DNA from: Larix kaempferi
Taxonomy: Eukaryota > Streptophyta > Pinopsida > Pinales > Pinaceae
Assembly (NCBI GenBank): GCA_027924585.1
Contig: BSBM01000050.1
Location: 7,636,001 to 7,700,000 of the forward strand
Length of the DNA: 64,000 nt
Direction of reading: 5' to 3'
Position numbers and translations under genes: made by a program. Every line of letters starts with the position of its first letter. Within the stretch, counting starts at the first letter, position 1. Shown one piece after another: positions 56,131 through 64,000 of this stretch. The notes under the pieces were generated by a model that saw only the letters and a list, made by a program, of their open reading frames with translations, ran no database searches and had not been told where the DNA came from.

Positions 56131-56403
56131 TTAAGTCATTTTAATCTCTTGTTTGGACTATTTAAACCTAAACAATATCGTCGAGCAAAATTGTCCTTTT
56201 CAAGCTCGTTAAAGTAATTGAAGCCTCATCCACTCAGGTATAGAATTACCCCTTTTCCGGGCCTTGGTGGATAATTTACGAAAAAGGTATACTCTAGGTA
56301 TACTTGTGTATGCGCTAGAAGAGTTCTTCTTCCATTTTTTTATACTTTTTCGGGGGAGGAGACTAACTTTACAAAAAAGGACCTTTCGGAGCCTTTCTTT
56401 AGG

Positions 56404-56780
56404 GTTTTTAGGCTCTTTAAACATGAAAACACCAAGCGAGCATTCACCTACTCATGCTCGATGTGAAATCCACGAGATGGTTAATAGAGGACTGTTTAAG
56501 TTTTCCAACTCTATAAATAAGAAAACATCGCTGAGCACAGACCATTCCGATCTCGATATAAAATCCAGGGATAGGTGTAAAGAGGATTGTTTAAGTTTTT
56601 CAGACTCTATAAATAGGAAAACACCGGCGAGCATTAACCTACTTGGGCTCGATATTAAAATCCACGAGTAGGTGTATGGATTTTATTGTTTAAGTTTTTC
56701 AGAGTCCTTAAAATTGAAAACACCGGCGAGCAAGAATAGATCTCGGCTCGATATTAAAATCCAGAGATCAGTAATATAGA
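56404..56780 (+). repeat. ~97-bp tandem repeats in the Tat 3' UTR
   Basis: Four imperfect units at about 56425, 56522, 56617 and 56717, each with GAAAACACCGGCGAGCA, then CTCGATATTAAAATCCA, then TGTTTAAGTTTTTCAGA. The 135-codon + frame at 56264-56671 is carried by the repeat and has no recognised domain. Tat 3' UTRs are known to hold such arrays. Confidence 0.8.
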
Positions 56781-58108
56781 CTAATCTTCTATCTCTTCTT
56801 CGAACTCTATAAACAATGAAGAAGGTCCTTAGTCTTCCTCCCATGGGCTCGTTAAAAATTTTACATGGTTGGATCTATTGAGTTTTCATTCTTTCTTGGA
56901 CTCGTTAAAACAATAAGAAAGGTATTTTTTAATCTAAAAAGAATAAGGGATAAGAAGGATGTATCATATCTTTAGTTTCAAAGGCAGTTTTAGTCAATTC
57001 TATCCTTGAACACAACACCTACTTGAGTCTATCATGTTGGTTGGGTTTAGTTTTTGACCTTAGGGTGAACCTGATCTCTGAGTTGTTTACTCCCCCGATT
57101 GGTTATTCTTCCAACCATATGGAGGGTCTTCTAATGTATCCTACATTACAGGCTTATATAATTTTCCCCACTATGTTGAAAACTGCCTAAGTCACTTTGT
57201 GTCGTGCTCACTGTTCAAGGATATAGCCTGTATCGGCCATTCTGTAGTTTACCTTGACCTCATGTGTCGGCCATCCTAGTGTCAGTCTTGTTACATACCT
57301 TACTCCATATCAGCTCATACCAGTTGAGTGTCCCTCGTGTTGGATGATGGAGGATGCCTCAAGGCCTCCCTTCCAACGGACTTCTTCCCATCGACATCAA
57401 CTCATTTTGGTCTGGGATTGAAGTTTAGAGTTTTGGTTAGTACCTTGGAGATTGCAATCACCAGTGGTAATTTTCCTCGGTGTTAAATTATGAGAATACA
57501 TCAATGTCTCTTATTTGACAGGTTCCTCAAGTGTTCGACTCCAAGTCCACTTATTCACACTTGTTGGATCGTACTAGGTACCTTGGGCCCCATCATCATT
57601 ATCGGTCGAAGCCCTCGCGTTTGTTAATGGTATACATCAAGGACTGGTAATCAAACGATACACCCCATGTTCGACTATCAGCTCATCTATTCACATGGTT
57701 AGGGTTTGTACCTTGGGTTTTTTTGGATGAAGACCTTGGGATGTTGATGACATCACCTTATTATGTTATCACCCAAGCTGTGCAAGACTGAGCCTCACTT
57801 ATATTCGGCTCTCCATGAGACATAGATCCAGTTTGTTGTTATGGCTATGATCTCTCAGTTTGACATGGATCCACACTTGTACTTCAAGTGGCCATGCTTT
57901 ATATACATCTCCTCATTATGTATCGAAGATCATGTTGTATCACACTATACATCTATATGATGTCAAGATTGTAATTGCTCGCTGACCTTGATCTATGTTT
58001 CAGGTGTTTCTGTGACTTGGTTCTGTAGTTTCTTGCTCCTCCTCTGACTTGGAATTATAATGTATTTCGGCCATCATTTCCCTCTGACCTCACACATTAG
58101 GGGGCATC
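56781..58108 (+). other. Tat 3' UTR and polypurine tract
   Basis: No gene seen. Contains scattered GGCTCGTTAAA and TCGGCCAT words. Ends with TTAGGGGGCATC (58097-58108), the polypurine tract, directly before the right LTR. Confidence 0.65.
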
Positions 58109-59124
58109 TGTTATAGGTCAAATATGCACTCCGTCCGTGATCACCTTGAGCTGTCGATCACACAAAAGGACAACTTGGATTGAAGAGCATAATGACTTTG
58201 GATGATACCTTGACTTGACTTACCCTTCTGCAAGCTAGCAAAACCCTGAAAAACCTCATGTTTTGAGTTGTGCGCTACTCTACTTCAGCATACTAGCGCT
58301 CATGCCCTACTCCACGGGCTCAATAGTAGTGCACATCTCCTGCTGTGCGCTACTCCACTTCAGTAAACTAGTGCACACCCTCAAAAAAGTTGCAAACGCT
58401 GCTTCTTAAACACTGAAGTTGCATACTGTGCACTACTCCACTGTGAAAAACTTGTGCACACCTTAAAATATGATCAAAAATATATTAATTTGACGAATTG
58501 GGATTATTTGCAGTTGGTTCTGCAACTTCCCCAACTTCCATTACAACCACCTCTCGATCTAAACTACCTTCCTTGTCATATAAATACAAGGAGGATTGAG
58601 GAGAGGGGTTAAACATTGTTGTGACTCTCATTCACAAGAAGAGAAATTTGTATGAAGGGTTGTTATGCTGGAGGATTTCAGGTCAGAGAAGAGCAAGAGC
58701 CCAGAATCCGGTTGCACAAGCATGCTGCATTGATCAAGTATAACTTGTAATCATTATATGCTTTTGACAATAAAGGTTGAAACATTCCTTCCTGTCCCAA
58801 ATATAATGCCTAATGGATTGTGTATTTATTTGGTTAAATGATTGATTGTTCTTGATGTTTTAATTGCATTTCAATTTCATCATCTTTATATCAGTCAAGA
58901 TATGCTGAGGAAGGTATCTTTATGTTGCAGGTTTATTGAAGTGGAAGATCAACTTGAAGATTGAGCAAAGCTAGGATCAAACGTCTGTAATAAGGTACGT
59001 ATTCAAGATATTTGATATATTTCCATTTATAGATGTTTTTGTAGCATAATAATTGTGTTTACCTGTCTCCCCTTAAGTTGATAGTGTCCCTTTCCTCACT
59101 ATAGGGTGTATTTCCCGAACAACA
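58109..59124 (+). repeat. 3' LTR of the Tat element
   Basis: About 1.02 kb, partner of 22519-23549. Carries the GTGCGCTA/TAGCGC hairpins (58270-58299, 58345-58376). Ends CGAACAACA, followed by the target-site duplication CATAA. Confidence 0.9.
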
Positions 59125-59559
59125 CATAAGTGCCATAAGTGTCATAGAATCTATCATAAGTGTCATAATGCTTGTCATAGTTGTCATAGAATCTGTCATT
59201 GCCTATTTTTAGCCCTATGACTCTTCCTCTTCCTTCATGAATGTTACCTCTTCCCTTCCAAATCGAATTTGGGGATGGATCCATGTTTAAAGGAGGAATA
59301 TTCTATTATGTGGACATGTCCACTTATGCACCCCCAAGTCCAACTAGGAACTAGTGCCACTTAGTTTTGGAGCATTTAACATTTATTCCATAATTTCTTG
59401 GCCTATTTTTCCACCATCAATTTATAATATTGAATTTTCATGTGAAACTATAGACCTTGGGGTTAAATGTCAATATTTTGATTCTTCCACATAACCCTTA
59501 GGAATTGGGTAGGCCAACTTAATTATTTATCTAAAAATCATTTAATTGGGGACATGACA
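59125..59559 (-). repeat. G2-type LTR, U3-side half, with CATAA duplication
   Basis: In element orientation starts TGTCATGTCCCC at 59559, directly after a polypurine-like TTGGGTGGGAATGAT. It continues across the Tat insertion into 22518-21811. Contains repeated GTCATAAGTGTCATAG words at the insertion site. Confidence 0.7.
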
Positions 59560-59984
59560 ATCATTCCCACCCAATATTTCTTGTCCTCGATCAATTTCAA
59601 ACATAGATGTTGAATAACCTTCTTTCTTTCCAAAATTTTCCTTCCAAAACTCTGAGTAGTGGCACTCATGTACTGCAATTGTGTATTTCCAAAAGCAAGG
59701 AGACGTGGGTTTTCTTTTTCATATTGATATCCCTGTGACGTCACCACTAAAAACAAAAATATTAATTAAATCCATAAAAAAAAAGTTTCCACAATTACTC
59801 TTTACCTCTTTCATATTTTGAAAACCCTTTCTGATACCACTGTATAATTCTTTGAAGTTGCCACTGAGTTTCCCAACTTTGAGTTTTTAAGATTCCATGA
59901 AAATTTTAGAGAGGAACCACCATGCTTGTTGTTGCACTACTCTGATTACAATCACCCTCTTAAGTGAGGAATCAATCTCCCATA
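59560..59984 (-). other. 3' internal end of a G2-type element with polypurine tract
   Basis: Minus strand ATCGAGGACAAGAAATATTG followed by GGTGGGAATGAT and the LTR start: the usual 3' end of a gypsy internal region. Non-coding apart from short frames. Confidence 0.6.
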
Positions 59985-61294
59985 CTACTTGTTTCCCCCA
60001 AAATTGAAACCAATGAAACTAGAAATTATCCCAGGGTCCCATTGCTTGTATTGCACCCCAACAATTAGGAGTTCTCTCCATCCCATACCATCAGGAAAGA
60101 GAATTATTGGATCCCATTTCCTTGTATGCATTATTCCAAACATCATCAGTACAAAATATAGATCATCAAAGTACATAACAACATAATACAAATGTACATC
60201 AAGGATGTGCCTCATCAAATAATCATGAAAGTGCTTGTACCTCCAAATAAGTAGACCACCATTGGCCAAGTGCATGCAAGCATCAAGTGACCAATCAAAT
60301 ATGCTCCAATGACATAGGTGAGGATCCCATTTCCTATAATGTTGCTCCAAAAGGATGTAAGAGGCATCAAAATAATCATCCATGTGTTCTTTCATCCAAG
60401 AAGTGAATGAAGAACCTCCACTAAAATCTGAACCAAGTAGGGAGCAAAGAAAACAATGAGCCTTCAAGGGGCTCACAGAAGTACCATTTGTGCATCCATG
60501 AATATGTCTATCATCAAGAATTAAAAAATGATGTTTATGCCAATAAAAAAATGCTCCAATCATATATCTCTTCACCCAAGTATTGGATGAAGTTCCTCCA
60601 ACATCAATTGAACTAAGTAAGGAGTAAGGAAAATCATGAGTCTTCAAGTGACTCAAGTGAACATCATAGGTGCATCCATGTAGATATGTATCATCATAAG
60701 GTAACAAAGGATGCTACTGAAAATTTAAATAATAAGGTGCTCTAGTCATTTCATCATCAAAAGGAGAGATAGGATTTTGATACTCCTCATGTGGCACCAT
60801 TAGAAAGAAACATTTCACCCAATTTTCATCCCCAATTGATGTGGTTGAAAAAGAAGTAGGGGTTGAAGAACTGTGAACCAACCTTAACTCTTTGAAACTC
60901 TTACCCATCAAATTTTTTAATGCATCATCTCCATAATTGGTTGTTCCAACGATTGTGAGATCATGTCCCTCCTCCAAGGCTCTGCAACTCTCGCCATGAG
61001 GCAACTCATAATCCCCATTAACAAGAACAAGTGCTTGTCTTCCTTCTTTTTTGAATGTAGCCTCTTCAAGCACCTGCATATAAACATGTACCTCATGTTC
61101 CACAATCACATGAAGTTCCTCCTTTGTAACATAAATTATTTCAGCCATTGAATGACTATCTGATATGTAGGAGGGTGTAAAGGACCTTTGCAACTTCTCT
61201 TGAAGTTGCCCAATCTGCACCATAGATTTTTGGAGTGTATTTTGGGTGGACTCCAACTCATTTTAGAGCTTGTCATTCTCTTCTGCATCCTTCA
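59985..61294 (-). pseudogene. extra reading frame near 3' end of a gypsy-type element, with duplicated module
   Basis: One minus-strand frame, 61256 to 59985, broken only by a TAG at 60714-60716. The N-terminal part (STQNTLQKSMVQIGQLQEKL) looks coiled-coil. The C-terminal part holds a ~60-residue module twice, starting DDTYLHGCTYDVHLSHLKTH and DDRHIHGCTNGTSVSPLKAH, and WDP motifs three times (RKWDPHLC, RKWDPIIL, KQWDPGII). No enzyme motif recognised. It precedes the polypurine tract of an LTR element and is cut at 61294 by the next element. Function unknown. Confidence 0.6.
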
Positions 61295-62590
61295 ATGTTA
61301 TTACATGATACAAACCAACTGTTGGGCATGGATGAAGTTGGCATACTTGTGATGAAGTACAGTTTTTGGAACTCCACAGTTCGGGCTGCAAAGTCAAATG
61401 GCACAGTTTTGAGGAGTGCGCAGTTCGGATTGCATAGTCAGTTTTGCGCAGTTAAGCTGGTGCGCAGTGCCAGCGTAGCAGCCATTTTTGGTAAAGAGTA
61501 TAAGGGAAGGTTGAGTTGTGGAAGTGACCTATTTTGAGTAAGAAGCAGAGCAGAGATAGAGCAAAGCGACCTATCAAGAGAGTGGCGACAAACAGTTAAG
61601 GAGCTAAGCCACGAGGTCGACGTTGATAAGTAGGCTAAAGGGGCGGAAAGAGACAAACCATGATGCAGTGTAACCGTTTTAATAATGATTGTGGCTGTCA
61701 GAAGAGCGTGAGAGACACGAGTGGCCCAGCAAGGTGTCCTGAAGCAAGTAGAGTAAGCTGTCGATGGCGATAGGCAAGGTGGCAGGTAACCACACCAATT
61801 TTTGGGAACGTTAGGGTTTTTGAGCCTATGCACTGTAAAGACGTGACTTACGGGCACGATCTATAAAAGGGCACATTTTGTATGGGAAAGGGTTAATCTC
61901 TAGTAGTTGAGTAATCTTCATTGTAAAATCTTTTAAGTGTTAAAGAAGTGAATTCCATTGTAAAGGCTCTGCAAGTTGCGTGCGCAGAGGCCTACTGAGA
62001 GAGAAGAAGAGTCTGCAGCTGAGTGCACAGACTGGAACTGTTGTACACTTCCCAAAGATAATATAACAGTAGTTCCTGTGGACGTAGCTCCCATCTTGTG
62101 GGTGAACCACATTAAATTATGTGTTATGTGATTGCTTATGTGCTTGAATCTGTGTATTTGCTTATGTGAATGGTTAAGATCTGGTTTATGAGCTCATGTG
62201 TTCTTGTTTTTATATGTATTCGCCAAAAGGATAATGTTGGGAATAATATGTTAAGTAACCACATATGTGAATTAATGTTAACTGCATAAGTATTTCCAAG
62301 TCTGTGAATGCATGAGTCAATAGGGTAAACACTTAGTCTGCGAAGTCGGTATAGTGTGATTCCCTGAGTGTAGCACCAGAAGTGCGTAGTCACGTTGTTG
62401 TTTGTCATAGTGTATAAGTTCACAAGGATCGCAGTCTAACATGCTTGTTGAATGCATCTTTTTACACTAAGTAAGATCTATCGAAAGCACATAAGTGTTG
62501 GGAGGAAGCAAAGTCATTTGTGGTGTTGTCCTATCGTCAAGAACCATCTCGCATTGTGCAGCCCTTGGGTGCGCAATAGCATAAGTGGTA
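61295..62590 (+). repeat. 5' LTR of the right-edge element (end uncertain)
   Basis: TG start at 61295, GCGCAGTT-rich U3, TATA at 61861-61872, R/U5 with GTAGCTCCCATCTTGTGGGT similar to the solo LTR at 20613-21040. The end is either TCTAACA at about 62440 or near 62582, where TGGTAGCCGCGAAG could be a decayed primer site. The minus-strand 139-aa frame at 61438-61857 is a shadow. Confidence 0.55.
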
Positions 62591-62839
62591 GCCGCGAAGA
62601 GGTGGAACTTTACGCAGTTCGAAGTCCACAGTGCGAGTCCTGTAGCGCACTACTCAGAAATCTCTTCAAACACTCATCACCTAGTTGTAGGAACCTGATT
62701 CTGCAACCCCCCATAACTTCGCCTCAGGTGAGACCTCAATCTGTTCACAGATTGTTGCCGAAAGGGCCGGTGAAAAGGGGTTTTGTTGGTTGCTTGAACC
62801 GCGCAGAACCTGGGTCTTTATAGAAAACCTCAAGAACAG

Positions 62840-63235
62840 TTGTGCAAGCCAACAAATGGTTCTGTTGCTACACTTGAATTGGTGATGAGTACCAGCACTA
62901 AAAATTGGCATCCAGACAAGAAAGAGATTTGGAGCTGGTGTGACAAGACAGAAAGAGACTTTGGAAGGAAGGAAAATAGACATCCGCGTCTATCTAACAA
63001 AGAATGGTTAAATAAATATCTATGGAAGGATATTCATGAAATTTTCTATGCATCCTTTGGAAATGAGTTGCACAAGTGGATATCGCGACTCGTAGAGCGG
63101 AAGAACTATTTCCAACCAAAACTACCTACCGAGTGGACTCTAGAGCTCATTGAGAGGCTCAAAGCAATAGATAGTCCACTCTCGCGAGCAATTGACTTTT
63201 GGGTTGACAGTATACTGGAAAGCTTTGTGAAATAA
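62840..63235 (+). pseudogene. gag N-terminal part of the right-edge element
   Basis: 131 codons open: KEIWSWCDKTERDFGRKENR, EWLNKYLWKDIHEIFYASFG, ERLKAIDSPLSRAIDFWVDS. Charged and Trp-rich, resembling the N-terminal domain seen upstream of gag in some plant elements. Ends at a TAA (63233-63235). 63236-63399 is a frame-broken linker. Confidence 0.55.
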
Positions 63236-63399
63236 TTCATTGTGGACACCCTGAAGTCCTATAGCGCAGCCAAATCATAATTCTTCAAAGGTTTCAGAGA
63301 TAAGTACCTAAACAACTTGAGTTTATACATTAAAATGCTTTTAGCTGAGAAAGTCATTTTAAGAATGCAGTAAGATTCACAGAAAATTTTGAGTATGTC

Positions 63400-64000
63400 A
63401 TGGTCAATAGCATATATAGTGACTCTGTCGAATATACACATAGTTTGAGGAGTGGAAAGAGATACAAGTTTAATACCGAGAAGAGTCAAATCTATGTAGA
63501 AACGGATTTCCAAGCTCAGCCTGATAGCCCGACCGCACCTCTATCAGCCACCTATCAGCCTATTACTCTGCAGAATCTGCTGGTTGCGAATTTCGTGCCT
63601 CCTATTTCTCATAATCCATCAACTAAGAACCCTCCAGTTTTTAATATTCCTAATCCTCACAGCATCAATACCACTAATATCACGGGAGTGAGTACTTAGA
63701 CCATTCTGACTTAGACCATCCCATCTCAGAATATTTCCACTCAGAATATCCCGCGCACTAATATCCCTCACACCACTCAGAACACTGCACAACCAAGAAG
63801 GAGAATGATTGTCGACATAAAACTACCGATATTTAAAGGAACGGGTCTATAAGACCCTAAGAAACATTGGATTCTATGTGAATCCATGTGGAGTGTCAAG
63901 CAAGTTCAGGATGATGTTGTGAAGCAAGCACAGCTTGTCACTACATTCAGAGATACAACCTTGAACTAGTTCATGAAGTATTCTCAAGGACATAATAGAA
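63400..64000 (+). pseudogene. gag capsid region of the right-edge element (runs off window)
   Basis: Single frame from 63400 to the end with stops at 63697-63699, 63712-63714, 63850-63852 and near 63967. A Pro/Asn/Thr/Gln-rich region with repeated TQNIP-like words leads to KLPIFKGTGL-stop-DPKKHW, CESMWSVKQVQDDVVKQAQL and TTFRDTTL, which is the start of a retrotransposon gag capsid domain (pattern PEFxGxxxEDPExHW...TLRGRAL). The stops fit CAG/GAA/TGG codons turned to TAG/TAA. Confidence 0.7.

Larger units (their letters stand above)
22519..59124 (+). mobile_element. Tat-type Ty3/gypsy element, 36.6 kb with nested insert and tandem triplication
   Basis: LTRs at 22519-23549 and 58109-59124 start TGTTATAGGTCAAAT and end CCCGAACAAAA / CCCGAACAACA; CATAA flanks the element (22514-22518, 59125-59129). 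A PBS follows the left LTR and a polypurine tract (TTAGGGGGCATC) precedes the right one, so it is + oriented. Gag, DEGAS-type protease, RT, RNase H and integrase are followed by a second RNase H, a hallmark of Tat. The size is inflated by N1 (11.7 kb) and by two extra 5.7-kb copies. All frames carry stops. Confidence 0.92.
61295..64000 (+). mobile_element. LTR retrotransposon at right edge (5' LTR and gag; rest outside window)
   Basis: Starts TGTTATTACATG directly after the broken frame at 61294. TATA box CTATAAAAGGGC at 61861-61872, then a gag-type protein on the + strand. The far end is outside the window, so TSD and class cannot be confirmed. Confidence 0.7.

Noticed and set aside
61438-61857. 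139-codon minus-strand frame
   Set aside because: Antisense to the LTR of the right-edge element, no domain; most likely chance.
1-64000. tRNA, rRNA or intact host protein-coding genes
   Set aside because: None recognised on reading both strands; a covariance-model and protein search would be needed to exclude small ones.

Overview
This window is nuclear DNA of a land plant with a large, repeat-rich genome. Nearly every base belongs to a transposable element or to debris of one: Ty1/copia and Ty3/gypsy LTR retrotransposons, a LINE, solo and shared LTRs, tandem repeats and a foldback. I recognise no intact host gene, tRNA or rRNA. The species cannot be named from sequence alone. All reading frames recognised are decayed (stops, frameshifts), so the 'genes' are mostly pseudogenes.

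Layout. (1) 1-4194: degenerate + strand copia element (integrase tail, RT, RNase H, a 1.4-kb repeat-rich 3' internal part, 3' LTR from 3567). (2) 4195-8235: LINE ORF2 (endonuclease, RT, zinc-binding region, RNase H), one frame with four stops. (3) 8281-8490: foldback inverted repeat, then AT-rich DNA. (4) 9596-9846: piece of gypsy integrase, followed by a 5'-truncated minus-strand copia (LTR 9847-11112, pol to 13645). (5) 13650-22518: minus-strand gypsy element 'G2' (integrase, RNase H, RT, a gag-like domain, protease, leader, decayed initiator-Met-type primer site, LTR). It is interrupted by a 300-bp insert, a 2.79-kb insert and a solo LTR with perfect target-site duplication.

(6) 22519-59124: a Tat-type Ty3/gypsy element on the + strand, inserted into the LTR of G2 (TSD CATAA). 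It has two ~1-kb LTRs, gag, pol and an extra RNase H after the integrase. Inside its gag sits a minus-strand, non-autonomous relative, 'N1' (26724-38469, TSD AGACC), with 721-bp LTRs and gag-protease but no RT or integrase. A 5,711-bp block from the leader of N1, through its LTR, to the integrase of the outer element is then present three times head-to-tail (37070-42780, 42781-48491, 48492-54202). Single-base differences show that the middle copy is a left/right mosaic of its neighbours, the footprint expected of unequal crossing-over.

(7) 59125-61294: the other half of the G2-type LTR, then a polypurine tract and the 3' internal end of a same-strand element, so this LTR was shared by two tandem elements. 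(8) 61295-64000: 5' LTR and gag of another + strand retrotransposon running off the window.

Order of events that the nesting implies: tandem G2-type elements, then the outer Tat insertion, then N1 insertion and decay, then duplication, then triplication by unequal exchange. The most unusual signals are the triplication with its mosaic middle unit, a run of hairpins with changing stems and near-constant loops in the copia LTR at 10812-11075, gag-type modules (zinc knuckles, capsid-like domain) placed between protease and RT in two different elements, and an antisense reading frame in the 3' region of the Tat element.
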